NCBI GenBank assembly: GCA_009712635.1
Contig: WASS01000019.1
Location: 37,518-101,517, forward strand
DNA length: 64,000 nt
Reading direction: 5' to 3'
Source: Hungatella sp.
GTDB taxonomy: Bacteria; Bacillota; Clostridia; Lachnospirales; Lachnospiraceae
The position numbers and the translations under genes are program-made. Within the stretch, counting starts at the first letter, position 1. The number at the start of each line of letters is the position of its first letter. Shown here in pieces: positions 51,839 to 60,902 of the stretch. The notes beneath the pieces are model-generated. The model saw only the letters and a list, made by a program, of their open reading frames with translations. It did no database searches and was not told the DNA's origin.

Positions 51839-52414
51839 ATGGATCATATCAAACTATCTACCAAAAAGGAACTGGAAATTTATATGAACCCGGTGAGGCA
51901 GAATCTCCTCCGGTTACTGGAGCGTTCCAAACTGCCCATGACACCAAAGCAACTTTCACAAAAATTGGACATCTCCCCATCCAGTGTTCAGCATCATATT
52001 AAAAAACTGGAATCCCTTGGGGTCATTACGCTGGATCATACAGAGAATATTAATGGAATCACTGCCAGATATTATTGTCCGACTTATGTCAATGTCCGAA
52101 TCGGCCTGGACCACCCCGACGATACCCAGCTCCAGAAAGAGGTTATGGTTCAGGAGCAGATTGCAAGAACCTATGAAGGCTTTTTAACACAGAAGAAAAA
52201 ATTTATAGAGCAGTTTAATAATGAGGATTTGGAATCAATGTGGAATTTGGGAGATATTATGACCGGAGTGGTCCACTTATCGCCTGGTGAAGGGGAGGAA
52301 TTATTGAAGCTTATCAGGGATTTTATGGATGCGCATGCGGTACCTTCTGCAGAGAAGTCTCCGTGGGAATATGCCTTTATTCTTTATAATGCGGAGGAAA
52401 ATCTGTATGAGTAA
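51839..52414 (+). CDS. ArsR-type winged-helix regulator
   Basis: 191 residues from ATG 51839, 7 bases after AAGGAG. The N-terminal winged helix (MNPVRQNLLRLLERSKLPMTPKQLSQKLDISPSSVQHHIKKLESLGVI) is ArsR/HTH_20-like. The C-terminal ~100 residues are a helical ligand domain without obvious metal cysteines. It overlaps the MFS gene by 8 bases and likely represses the pair until an effluxed compound binds. Confidence 0.85.
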   Translation: MDHIKLSTKKELEIYMNPVRQNLLRLLERSKLPMTPKQLSQKLDISPSSVQHHIKKLESLGVITLDHTENINGITARYYCPTYVNVRIGLDHPDDTQLQKEVMVQEQIARTYEGFLTQKKKFIEQFNNEDLESMWNLGDIMTGVVHLSPGEGEELLKLIRDFMDAHAVPSAEKSPWEYAFILYNAEENLYE

Positions 52415-53633
52415 AACAAAACAGCTGATCATTTTTTTAAACTATGCTTCCCTGGGAATTCTTCTGCCGGTGCTGAATTTAATCCTTCTGGAAAAGGGAG
52501 CAGATCTTAAAACCCTTCCTTTATTAATTGCCAGCTATTCAGCTACGGTGTTATGCTTTGAACTGCCCAGCGGAATCTGTGCAGATTTGTATGGGAGAAA
52601 AACTGTTTTTCTTATATCTGGAATCTGCCAGCTCTTATCGCTTGGTCTGCTTTTCTTCTCACAGAATCTGGTCTGGTTATTATGCTGCCTTGTTCTCAAT
52701 GGAATCAGCAGGGCTTTTTCTTCGGGAAGCCTGGATGCCTTAATTGTAGATCAGGCATTGGCCAAAAGAGGAGAGGAATGTCTGCCTGATGTGACCTCCC
52801 GTCTTGCTATCATGGAACAGACAGGTCTGGCACTGGGGTGTATTCTTGGCGGCTTTCTTTCCTGCCTGGGAGATTCCTATAATGCTAACATTCTGCTTCG
52901 CATTACATTAACCACAGTAACCATGGGGCTTTGTATATTCGGAATAAGGGAAGAACGGATATTTGTCAGTGGAGCGAGGCGCCCCAACCTTTCCAGACAT
53001 TTAAAAGAAGGATTTGTAACTGTATTTTCAAAAAGGGATTTTCCATTTATTTTAGCAGGTATGTTGTTCACCGGATTTTTTATTACTCCCATTGAGACAT
53101 ACTGGCAGCCGGTTTATCTGAAACTGTCTGATTCCTCACAGGGAACCTGGATGTTGGGAGTATTGTCTTTTGTAGGATTTTTTCTGGCAGCAGCAGGAAA
53201 TTCTCTCTGCCGAAGGCTGCTCATAAAATATCCGGGAAGACAGTGGAGAATCTACAGCATCAGCCGCGTTTTGGGTGGCAGCGCTTTACTGATTCTGGCT
53301 CTTTTTCAATCGGCATGGATATTTGTTATTTTATATGGAGGTATTTATCTGTTCCTTGGAACCGGCAGTGTGGCTGAAAATACTTTAATCAATCAGTATA
53401 CGCCAGGTCCTTTGAGAGCCAGTGTTTTGTCAGTTGGCTCATTTCTCTTACAGACAGGTTCCATGTTTGGTTCTGTTTACAGCAGCCTGACGGTGGGCCG
53501 CATTGACGTAACAGGGCTCTGGCTTACATCTGGTGGAGTTTTAATCGGATATACCTTTTTAATTACTTTGCTTTTAATGGCTCAAAAAAAGAAAATAAAT
53601 TTATATGATATTGAATCATTTGAAAACTCCTGA
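52407..53633 (+). CDS. MFS transporter, probable drug/metabolite exporter
   Basis: 408 residues from ATG 52407 (GAGGAAA upstream, 8-base overlap with the regulator). Twelve hydrophobic segments; the MFS loop motif between segments 2 and 3 is SGICADLYGRKTVF. It resembles bacterial efflux carriers. Coupled to an ArsR-like regulator, so substrate-induced export is likely; the compound cannot be named. Confidence 0.88.
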   Translation: MSKTKQLIIFLNYASLGILLPVLNLILLEKGADLKTLPLLIASYSATVLCFELPSGICADLYGRKTVFLISGICQLLSLGLLFFSQNLVWLLCCLVLNGISRAFSSGSLDALIVDQALAKRGEECLPDVTSRLAIMEQTGLALGCILGGFLSCLGDSYNANILLRITLTTVTMGLCIFGIREERIFVSGARRPNLSRHLKEGFVTVFSKRDFPFILAGMLFTGFFITPIETYWQPVYLKLSDSSQGTWMLGVLSFVGFFLAAAGNSLCRRLLIKYPGRQWRIYSISRVLGGSALLILALFQSAWIFVILYGGIYLFLGTGSVAENTLINQYTPGPLRASVLSVGSFLLQTGSMFGSVYSSLTVGRIDVTGLWLTSGGVLIGYTFLITLLLMAQKKKINLYDIESFENS

Positions 53634-53730
53634 TATAAATAAAGGTACAGGCAATGAAAAGAAGCTGTTTTTTACGGATTTCCGGAAATAACCAGGTTCT
53701 CATGCCAGAAAAGGTACCGGAATCAGAAAT

Positions 53731-53765
53731 GGCGACCCAGAGCTATGCTGGATCGTCATTTTTTG
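53731..53765 (+). terminator. Terminator of the ArsR-like / MFS operon
   Basis: GGCGA.CCAG pairs with CTGG.TCGTC around a 7-base loop, followed by six T residues. Confidence 0.7.
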
Positions 53766-53867
53766 ATTTATTAAAAAGGTCCTTTTTGAAATTTGGAAAT
53801 AATTGGATTATTTTCCAGAGATTAAACCGTCATATAATAAAATATTATAAGCAAAGGAGTTTTTACC

Positions 53868-55043
53868 ATGCCAAGAAGAGGAGAAAATATTTATAAACGG
53901 AAAGATGGGAGATGGGAAGGAAGAACATTAAAACAAACGGGGAAATATCAGTATTTTTATTCCAAAAGCTATAAAGGCGTGAAGGAAAAGATGAAAAATT
54001 ATAAAGAAAACCAGGTGTCTGCCAAAGAAAAAAGATCGGGTGAGATAAAGGGAGGGGCTGCACTTTTTGAGGAATGGCTTATTGATGTTTCTATAAGAGT
54101 AAAGCCTTCAACCTACGAAAGCTATTACCGCTGCATAAATAAGTATGTAATTCCATTTTTTGAGAAAGAGAAGGATCAGCGTATTACTACAGGATCTGTT
54201 GCACGGTTTGTGAAGGAAATGTACGAAAATGAGGAACTGGCGGATTCATCGAAAAAGAAAAATCTTACTATTTTTAAGATTGCAGTCAAGGAAATATTAA
54301 AAGGTTCTGCTGATTGCTTTGCGGTTATGGATTTAATTAAATATCCAAAGCCGGATGATAAAGAAGTTGAGGTTTTTTCCATGAAAGAGCAGCGTCAGAT
54401 TGAACAGGCTGCTTTTCATTACAATGACAGGAGAGCAATGGGAATTCTTCTTTGTTTTTATACCGGTATCCGTCTTGGAGAACTGTGCGCATTAAAATGG
54501 GGGGATATTGATATGGAAACAGGAACTTTATCCATCAGCAGGACCGTATCCCGAATCCGCCATTTTGAAGAAGAGGAACACAAGACCGCACTGTTTGTGG
54601 GGGCACCGAAAAGCCGTAAATCCATGAGAAAAATTCCCCTTCCCCAGTTTTTACTTAATATGCCAGTATTGACTACATATAAAAGCAGAAACCAGGATAA
54701 TTATATATTTACAGAGACAAACGCACCTTTCGATCCCAGGTGTTTTCAGAAGCTGTATAAACGGCTTTTAAAGGATGCTCACGTGAAGGACCGTAAATTT
54801 CATGCCATCCGCCATACCTTTGCCACCAGGGCACTGGAGCTGGGAGTGGATATTAAGACGATCAGCGAGCTTCTTGGACATTCCAGTGTGTCTATTACCT
54901 TAAATGTCTATGCTCACTCTCTGATGGAACAAAAAAAGGCTGCTATCGAAAAATTCAATGATATGTATCAACTGAATGCTGATTTGAGCGGACCGTTAAT
55001 AAAAAATAATTATGAAATCATGGAAGACTCCTATGCCAGATAG
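53868..55043 (+). CDS. Tyrosine recombinase / integrase, solitary
   Basis: 391 residues. An AP2-like/arm-binding head (1-60, RRGENIYKRKDGRWEGR), a SAM-like core-binding domain (~65-165), and a catalytic domain with all key residues: Arg in YTGIRLGELCAL, HAIRHTFATR, GHSS and the nucleophile Tyr in LNVYAHS. It resembles Tn916-type and phage integrases. No excisionase, relaxase or phage genes flank it, and the next gene is a chemoreceptor, so it may be a relic of an element or act on a site elsewhere. AAGGAG precedes the ATG. Confidence 0.88.
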   Translation: MPRRGENIYKRKDGRWEGRTLKQTGKYQYFYSKSYKGVKEKMKNYKENQVSAKEKRSGEIKGGAALFEEWLIDVSIRVKPSTYESYYRCINKYVIPFFEKEKDQRITTGSVARFVKEMYENEELADSSKKKNLTIFKIAVKEILKGSADCFAVMDLIKYPKPDDKEVEVFSMKEQRQIEQAAFHYNDRRAMGILLCFYTGIRLGELCALKWGDIDMETGTLSISRTVSRIRHFEEEEHKTALFVGAPKSRKSMRKIPLPQFLLNMPVLTTYKSRNQDNYIFTETNAPFDPRCFQKLYKRLLKDAHVKDRKFHAIRHTFATRALELGVDIKTISELLGHSSVSITLNVYAHSLMEQKKAAIEKFNDMYQLNADLSGPLIKNNYEIMEDSYAR

Positions 55044-55112
55044 GTTGAAAAATACATATTTTTTTATATTCGGTTACAAATTAAATGAACATTCCCCCTT
55101 TTTCTGTCACAA

Positions 55113-55142
55113 TTGACAAATATCTACATGTTGTTATATAAT
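55113..55142 (+). promoter_or_regulatory. Promoter of the chemoreceptor gene
   Basis: TTGACA (55113-55118), 18-base spacer, TATAAT (55137-55142); a sigma-A type rather than the sigma-28 form common for motility genes. Confidence 0.6.
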
Positions 55143-55225
55143 ATTGATTAATTAAATGCTGTAAAATTTTTACAAAAAAAGCAATTTATTTCCAGAATGT
55201 AAATGATGAGTAGGAGGATATGGCT

Positions 55226-57394
55226 GTGGCGGGAAGGATTAAGGCATTTCAAAGGGTCATTAAAAAATCAGATGAGGGTAATGATTCGGTGGGAAAGAAA
55301 AAATCCATAAAAGGAAGATTGTTATTCGGCATCATCGCCATGAGTGTGGCAATTTCCATCCTCTTTGGACTTTTTAATGGTTATCTTTTTTACCGGGATG
55401 CAAAAAAAAGCACTGATATGAGACTGATGGAGTCTGCGGAAGCCTATAGCCAGTCTGTTCAGAATGCGATTGATATTTATAAGATAAAGATTGAGGCCAT
55501 TGCACAATACACCTCTATTACAAATCAGAATAAGAATGCAGATCAAAGAAAAGATGCGATGGATAAGCTGGCGCAGGATTACGGTTTTCTGGAGGTCACA
55601 ACTGCGGATGTGAACGGGAAAGCAGCAAATGGAACAGATATGAGCCAGATGGAGTTTTTTAACCGGGCAATGAAGGGCGAAACCTATATTTCAACCACCA
55701 TGAAAAACGAGGAACTTGGTAAAACGGTCCTGGTGATTGCAGCTAAGATAAATAATGGTCAGTACAATGGTGTTGTGACAGGAACCCTGGATGCGGATGT
55801 TTTCAGCAAAATGATTGACGGTGTATCCATTGGAAAATCAGGTTATGGATTTATCGTAGATAAAGAAGGAAAGGTGGTTGCTCATAAGGACAGAGCTACC
55901 GTTACCAATGAAACCAACTATATTGAGATGGGAAAAACCGATAAGACCTTTGCAGCAACTTCCGATAATATTAAGGATATGATTGCAGGCAATACCTCTA
56001 TCCGCTCATCCCGTTTAAGGGGTAAAACGCTGGTAATGGGATATACGCCAATTACCAATTCTGACGGCTGGTCCATTGCAGTAGTAGCAGAGCAGTCGGA
56101 GATGATGAATGGTTTCTATCAGTCGCTTGTAATAACAATTATCCTGGCGGTTTTGATGATTCTGGCGTCTTTAAACATGGCATTCAGGATTGCAGGGCCG
56201 ATTGTTAAGCCAATTATAAAGCTGGTAGAACGTATTAAAGCTCTTGATGAAGGAGATCTGCATTCCGAAGTACCTCAGATTAAAACCGGAGATGAGCTTG
56301 AATCTCTCTCCCAGTCATTTACAGGAACAGTTAATACACTTAATAATTATATTAATGAGATTTCCTCAGTATTAAGCGGGTTGGAAAAGGGAGATTGCAC
56401 CGTTTTGGTAACCCAGGATTACAAAGGCGATTTTGTACAGATTAAAGATTCTTTAAACGGTATTACATACAACTTAAATTCTGTATTTTCAAAGATTAAG
56501 GAATCCTCCGACAGAGTAGCAGACGGATCCAGGCAGATTTCCGATGCTTCCCAGGCTCTTGCATCAGGAGCAGCCGAGCAGGCGGCCACAGTTGAGGAAT
56601 TAAGTGCGTCTGTAAGCGGAGTATCAACCCGTGCCCAGGAGAATGCGGACAATGTTCAGAAAGCAACTGGATACGTAAGACAGGCAGTGAGCGGTATGGA
56701 TGAAGGCAACGCCTATATGGAAAAGCTGGATCATTCCATGAAAGAAATCGGACAGGCTTCTGAGAAAATTTCAAGTATTACCAAGGTAATCGAGGACATC
56801 GCATTCCAGACCAACATACTGGCTCTCAATGCAGCAGTTGAATCAGCAAGAGCAGGAGAAGCAGGTAAGGGATTTGCAGTCGTTGCAGATGAAGTCCGCA
56901 ACCTTGCCGGCAAATCGGCAGAGGCTGCCAAGCAGACGGCAGAACTCATCGGTCATTCAGTTGAAACTGTATCAGAAGGCGTAAAGATTGCCTATGAAAC
57001 AACCCGTATTTTGAAATCAGCTGCCGAGAAGTCCGGACAGGTAGAACGAACCATTCAGGAGATTGCAGCAGCTTCCAATGAGCAGGTGGAGGCAATCGAG
57101 CAGATTAACCAGGGACTCAACCAGGTGTCTTCCGTAGTACAGACCAATGCGGCAACGGCGGAAGAAAGTTCCGCGTCCAGTGAAGAGTTAGATACTCAGG
57201 CACAGGTATTAAAACAGGAAGTTGAAAGATTCAGGCTTCAGGGTGAATGTACCCAGCAAAAAGAGGAACCTGTGTTTTATGAAGCTGCAGCTACAGCTGA
57301 GCTGCAGGATGATACGGAATTCCAGGAATATACAGCACAAAAAGAAGAGACTGTATTACCAGTTTCCTATATACATGATTCAGCAAAATATTAA
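55226..57394 (+). CDS. Methyl-accepting chemotaxis protein with dCache-type sensor
   Basis: 722 residues from GTG 55226 (AGGAGG 8 bases upstream); ATG 55220 lies only 2 bases from the site but stays possible. Transmembrane segments at ~32-56 and ~300-322 enclose a ~245-residue extracellular Cache sensor ([36 protein letters not shown]). HAMP and the signalling hairpin follow, with the tip [36 protein letters not shown] split across two stretches here. It should bind small amino acids or acids and signal through CheA/CheW. No other chemotaxis genes are in the window. Confidence 0.92.
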   Translation: MAGRIKAFQRVIKKSDEGNDSVGKKKSIKGRLLFGIIAMSVAISILFGLFNGYLFYRDAKKSTDMRLMESAEAYSQSVQNAIDIYKIKIEAIAQYTSITNQNKNADQRKDAMDKLAQDYGFLEVTTADVNGKAANGTDMSQMEFFNRAMKGETYISTTMKNEELGKTVLVIAAKINNGQYNGVVTGTLDADVFSKMIDGVSIGKSGYGFIVDKEGKVVAHKDRATVTNETNYIEMGKTDKTFAATSDNIKDMIAGNTSIRSSRLRGKTLVMGYTPITNSDGWSIAVVAEQSEMMNGFYQSLVITIILAVLMILASLNMAFRIAGPIVKPIIKLVERIKALDEGDLHSEVPQIKTGDELESLSQSFTGTVNTLNNYINEISSVLSGLEKGDCTVLVTQDYKGDFVQIKDSLNGITYNLNSVFSKIKESSDRVADGSRQISDASQALASGAAEQAATVEELSASVSGVSTRAQENADNVQKATGYVRQAVSGMDEGNAYMEKLDHSMKEIGQASEKISSITKVIEDIAFQTNILALNAAVESARAGEAGKGFAVVADEVRNLAGKSAEAAKQTAELIGHSVETVSEGVKIAYETTRILKSAAEKSGQVERTIQEIAAASNEQVEAIEQINQGLNQVSSVVQTNAATAEESSASSEELDTQAQVLKQEVERFRLQGECTQQKEEPVFYEAAATAELQDDTEFQEYTAQKEETVLPVSYIHDSAKY

Positions 57395-57400
57395 TTGATC

Positions 57401-57445
57401 AGATCAGCCGCAAGATGGAAAACATTTAGCGGCTGATCTTTTTTG
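57401..57445 (+). terminator. Terminator after the chemoreceptor
   Basis: AGATCAGCCGC pairs with GCGGCTGATCT around a 17-base loop, followed by TTTTTTG. Confidence 0.88.
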
Positions 57446-57497
57446 TTTTGTGTTTGGGGGGTTCATGATATAATAGCAAAAAAGGGGGGACCTTAAA

Positions 57498-58403
57498 GTG
57501 AAAATTGACAGGCTGATCGGAATCATTTCCATATTGCTGCAAAAAGAAAAGGTGACAGCGCCGTATCTTGCTGAAAAGTTCGAAGTATCCAGAAGAACCA
57601 TAAACCGTGATGTAGAGAATTTATGCAAGGCTGGAATACCAATCGTCACGGAACAGGGGAAAAATGGAGGGATTTCCATCGCTGAGGGCTATAAGGTTGA
57701 TAAGACATTATTTACCTCTGGGGAGATACAGGCAATTCTTTCCGGGTTAAAGAGCCTGGACAGTGTATCCGGAAGCAACCGGTATCAGCTTTTGATGGAT
57801 AAGCTTTCCTTTGGCAGTAATGATTATGTAGGCGCCAGCGGTCCGGTTGTCATTAATTTAAGTTCCTGGTACCAGTCATCCCTTCCGCCTAAATTCGAAC
57901 TGATTAAGGATGCAATCGAGAGAAAAAAGAAGATTGAGTTTCATTATTACGGTCCTGGTGGGGATAACACCCGGATATTAGAACCCTGTTTGTTGATATT
58001 TGAATGGTCGTCCTGGTATGTTTGGGGATATTGCCTGCTAAGAGATGATTTCCGTATGTTTAAATTAAACCGGATGGATCAGATCCGATGCACCAATGAG
58101 GACTGTGAAAAAAGGGAGATTCCTCTCTACCATATGGATCCCCGTAAGGTTTCGTGGACCAATGGAGTGGAGGTAACAGCAGAATTTCATAAATCCATGA
58201 AATGGAGACTCATAGAGGAATTCGGAATTAACAGCTTTAGTGAAAATGCAGACGGGAGGTTATTAATAAATATTAGCTGGTCGGATCAGGAGTCATTATT
58301 TAGCTGGCTCCTTGGATTCCGGGATTGCGTGCGGATTATTGAGCCAGTGGAATACCAGAAGGATTTTTTAAATCTTCTGGAACGGATTAAGAATCGTTAT
58401 TGA
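57498..58403 (+). CDS. YafY-type regulator (HTH_11 + WYL)
   Basis: 301 residues, GTG start 7 bases after AAGGGGGGA. The N-terminal HTH_11 (LAEKFEVSRRTINRDVENLCKAGIPIVTEQG) and middle WYL domain (KIEFHYYGPGGDNTRILEPCLLIFEWSSWYVWGYCLLRDDFRMFKLNRM) are clear; the C-terminal WCX-like part ends the protein. Such regulators respond to nucleotides or DNA-damage products in some species. Not clearly linked to neighbours. Confidence 0.88.
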   Translation: MKIDRLIGIISILLQKEKVTAPYLAEKFEVSRRTINRDVENLCKAGIPIVTEQGKNGGISIAEGYKVDKTLFTSGEIQAILSGLKSLDSVSGSNRYQLLMDKLSFGSNDYVGASGPVVINLSSWYQSSLPPKFELIKDAIERKKKIEFHYYGPGGDNTRILEPCLLIFEWSSWYVWGYCLLRDDFRMFKLNRMDQIRCTNEDCEKREIPLYHMDPRKVSWTNGVEVTAEFHKSMKWRLIEEFGINSFSENADGRLLINISWSDQESLFSWLLGFRDCVRIIEPVEYQKDFLNLLERIKNRY

Positions 58404-58427
58404 TAAATAGAATCACATGGTACCATA

Positions 58428-58479
58428 TTGACAATGACCATGGAATCTATCATAATATACAGATACCCCTTATGGTATC
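58428..58479 (+). promoter_or_regulatory. csoR promoter and CsoR-type operator
   Basis: TTGACA (58428-58433) and CATAAT (58451-58456), spacer 17. GATACCCCTTATGGTATC (58462-58479) contains ATACC-N6-GGTAT, the same 16-base pattern found twice before the metal ATPase gene. Confidence 0.65.
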
Positions 58480-58491
58480 CGGAGGTGTGAA

Positions 58492-58767
58492 ATGAAACAG
58501 TGTATGGATGCAGATAATCTGCATCGGCGTTTAAAAAAGATCATCGGTCAGGTTCAGGCGATTGACCGTATGGTAGATGAAGATGTCCCCTGTGAGGACG
58601 TACTTGCCCAGATCAATGCGGCAAAATCTGCGCTGCACCGGGTTGGACAGGTAGTCTTGGAGGGGCATATTAATCATTGTGTCAGAGATGGAATTGAGCA
58701 TGGAGATGCCGACAAAACCATAGAGAGTTTTACAAAAGCAGTCGAGCGTTTCGCCAACATGACATAA
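58492..58767 (+). CDS. csoR: CsoR-family metal-sensing repressor
   Basis: 91 residues, all-helical CsoR/DUF156 fold. The metal triad is Cys34 (VPCEDVLAQI), His59 and Cys63 (EGHINHCV), the Cu(I) ligand set of CsoR. Binding of copper releases DNA and derepresses export. Its own promoter and that of the ATPase at 60903 carry the same operator, though an AraC/serine hydrolase pair lies between. GGAGGTG precedes the ATG. Confidence 0.9.
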   Translation: MKQCMDADNLHRRLKKIIGQVQAIDRMVDEDVPCEDVLAQINAAKSALHRVGQVVLEGHINHCVRDGIEHGDADKTIESFTKAVERFANMT

Positions 58768-58780
58768 TTGATACGTAGAA

Positions 58781-58820
58781 GCAGGACATCCGTTAAAGCG
58801 GAGGCCCTGCTATTTTTTTT
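58781..58820. terminator. Terminator of csoR
   Basis: GCAGG..TCCG pairs with CGGA..CCTGC, followed by TATTTTTTTT; it overlaps the 3' end of the convergent AraC-type gene. Confidence 0.75.
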
Positions 58821-59685
58821 CCACAGCCACCCATATTTCGCAGGAATAGTCCGGATTGTTTACATCATCAGATGGATAGACTTCAAAGTCCGTACCCCCG
58901 CAGGGTCTGTATTCACTAGCGGGGAAAAACTCACTGTAGATTTGCTGATACAGCCTGGTAAATGCATCTGGCATGGAACCGATGCAAGGAAATACGGCAT
59001 ACGTATGAGCCGGAACTTCCCATATCATCAAATCTTTTTCTGCAGGCAGAGTACCGTCATAGTAAACCCCGATGGCGTAAGGGAAGCCGGGAACTGCTGC
59101 ATCTTTTCCAAAACCTGTCCCCGCTATGTTTTTCCCAAACATCGTATCAGAAGAAATATATCTGGCAAGGGCGTCAATTGTTCCATCCATGTGGCATTGT
59201 TTCCAGAAGTCAGATATTCTGGCAGAGGTCAGTTCATTTTTGCCGGACACCTCCATGGGTTTGCCAATCATTTGAAATTGGTTCTTCTTTTCAATCCTGT
59301 AATCAGTCACATTGGCTCCGCTAAGTATCAGCTTAACAGAAAGGCGGGAAAATGATTTCAGACTGGCACCATTTCGCACCTGGGTAGGGGATACCCCATG
59401 AAAGCGTGTAAAAGCGCGGCTGAAGCTTTCCTGAGTGTCGTAACTATATTTTACGGCGATATCCAGAATGCGCGTGTCAGTGTCTGCCAGCTCACTCCCT
59501 GCCAGAGTCAGTTTACGCATACGGATATATTCTCCCAGAGTAAATCCGCAGAGTATTCCGAATACCCGCTGAAAATGAAAGCTGGATGAACATGCCTGTT
59601 TTGCAATCTCACTAAAATCCAGTTCAGTGGTTATATGGTCTTCCACATAATCCACCGCTTTTTGTATGCCGCTAATCCAATCCAT
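58810..59685 (-). CDS. AraC-type regulator with GyrI-like effector domain (copy 2)
   Basis: 291 residues from ATG 59685, about 8 bases after AAGGGGAG; an earlier ATG at 59712 lies before that site. Same plan as the protein at 34230: paired AraC helix-turn-helix units (FSEIAKQACSSSFHFQRVFGILCG, RILDIAVKYSYDTQESFSRAFTRFHGVSP) and a GyrI-like ligand domain (IWEVPAHTYAVFPC, FEVYPSDDVNNPDYSCEIWVAV). It follows the serine hydrolase gene by 19 bases on the same strand, so it may regulate that gene. Confidence 0.85.
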   Translation of the reverse strand: MDWISGIQKAVDYVEDHITTELDFSEIAKQACSSSFHFQRVFGILCGFTLGEYIRMRKLTLAGSELADTDTRILDIAVKYSYDTQESFSRAFTRFHGVSPTQVRNGASLKSFSRLSVKLILSGANVTDYRIEKKNQFQMIGKPMEVSGKNELTSARISDFWKQCHMDGTIDALARYISSDTMFGKNIAGTGFGKDAAVPGFPYAIGVYYDGTLPAEKDLMIWEVPAHTYAVFPCIGSMPDAFTRLYQQIYSEFFPASEYRPCGGTDFEVYPSDDVNNPDYSCEIWVAVEKK

Positions 59686-59704
59686 CTTTGTTTCTCCCCT
59701 TGTT

Positions 59705-60676
59705 TTATTCAAATAGTGGAATGATATCTCTGGTAATCAGTGTAGTCTGTATTTGGTAATTCGGTACAAACCGGGACGCAATCGCTACAACAATATTTTT
59801 TTCAGGATTGACAAATATAAAGTTTCCGCTATCACCAATCGCTGCATAACAACGGTCTCCATCACTGTCTGTAATCCACCATAAATAACCATATAAAAAA
59901 TCTCCCCAACTGCTCCTTACTTTTGTGCATTCTTCAATCCATTTCCGTGATAGAATTTCCCTGCCTTCATAGCTGCCGCCGTTTAAATAAAGCTGTCCGA
60001 TTTTTGCCATATCCCGTGGAGTAAGGCAAAGTCCCCAGCCAGCTGTGTTTACGCCCTTTGGGTCCACCACCCAGCCGTTTACAGATCTGCTGGACAGAAA
60101 GGCAAGATGTTCTTCTTTATTTCTGATTCTTGTATTACCGGGTATTGTTATGCCCAGTGGTGTAAACAGATTTTCTGTTGCAAAATCAAATACGGATCTG
60201 CCTGTGGCGTTTACTATGATTCCGGATAAAATCTGCGTACCAATAGTGGAATACTTAAATTCTCCGGTTATACCAGTTTTACCTCCTAATAAATCCAGGG
60301 CAGATTTAATCCAGTCATCACTGGAATAGACCTTTGTGTAAGGTTCCGACTTATATTTGTAAGGCGCAGTCATGGTAAGCATATTTTTTATGGTGACCTG
60401 CTTTATGGTCTGTTCCCCCCGCTTAAGCCTGTAAGCTGGGAAAAAATCCAGAACTTTCTGATCGGGACTTTTTATATAACCCTGATCAATGGCAATGCCA
60501 ATCAGTGCAGCCACAATGCTTTTGGTTACCGACATTACGTGAACAGCATCCCCCGGGGTGTACCCGTCAAAATAGCGTTCATAAACAACTTCCCCTTTTT
60601 TTTGCACAACAATACCAGCTATATTATCATAATCTGCTGCAATTATATTTTCTAACCGAATAATACCATCGTTCAT
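59705..60676 (-). CDS. Serine hydrolase of the class C beta-lactamase family
   Basis: 323 residues without a signal peptide, so cytoplasmic. SVTKS gives the catalytic SxxK (Ser-Val-Thr-Lys) in HVMSVTKSIVAALIGIA. The second motif is KYSTIGTQIL (YST rather than the usual YxN), and GWGLCLTPRDMAKIGQLYLNGG is a family block. Cytoplasmic location argues against a peptidoglycan or secreted beta-lactamase role; an esterase or amidase is more likely. First gene of a two-gene unit with the AraC-GyrI regulator. Confidence 0.82.
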   Translation of the reverse strand: MNDGIIRLENIIAADYDNIAGIVVQKKGEVVYERYFDGYTPGDAVHVMSVTKSIVAALIGIAIDQGYIKSPDQKVLDFFPAYRLKRGEQTIKQVTIKNMLTMTAPYKYKSEPYTKVYSSDDWIKSALDLLGGKTGITGEFKYSTIGTQILSGIIVNATGRSVFDFATENLFTPLGITIPGNTRIRNKEEHLAFLSSRSVNGWVVDPKGVNTAGWGLCLTPRDMAKIGQLYLNGGSYEGREILSRKWIEECTKVRSSWGDFLYGYLWWITDSDGDRCYAAIGDSGNFIFVNPEKNIVVAIASRFVPNYQIQTTLITRDIIPLFE

Positions 60677-60822
60677 GACATTTCCCCGCTTTCTTTTTCA
60701 ATAATCAGTTACAATACACAGATACTATGATACGGGAAAACGGCTTTAACCGCCTGACATTTTGTGCGGAGCGGTGTCATATGCAGCTATAGTACAGTAT
60801 ATCAGAATATGTATTTTTCTGC

Positions 60823-60885
60823 TTGACAATTTATACCTATGGGGGTATATTTGGTTGTAATAAATACATATACCCCTATAGGTAT
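60823..60885 (+). promoter_or_regulatory. Metal ATPase promoter with two CsoR-type operators
   Basis: TTGACA (60823-60828) and TATATT (60846-60851) are 17 bases apart. ATACC-N6-GGTAT occurs at 60833-60848, lying exactly between the two boxes, and again at 60870-60885 (ATACCCCTATAGGTAT). Confidence 0.75.
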
Positions 60886-60902
60886 AAAAAGGGAGACAGA
60901 TT

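Noticed and set aside
53654..53896. 80-codon frame between the MFS gene and the integrase
   Set aside because: It has no ribosome site, contains the MFS terminator hairpin, and runs into the integrase start in another frame; residue pattern is random.
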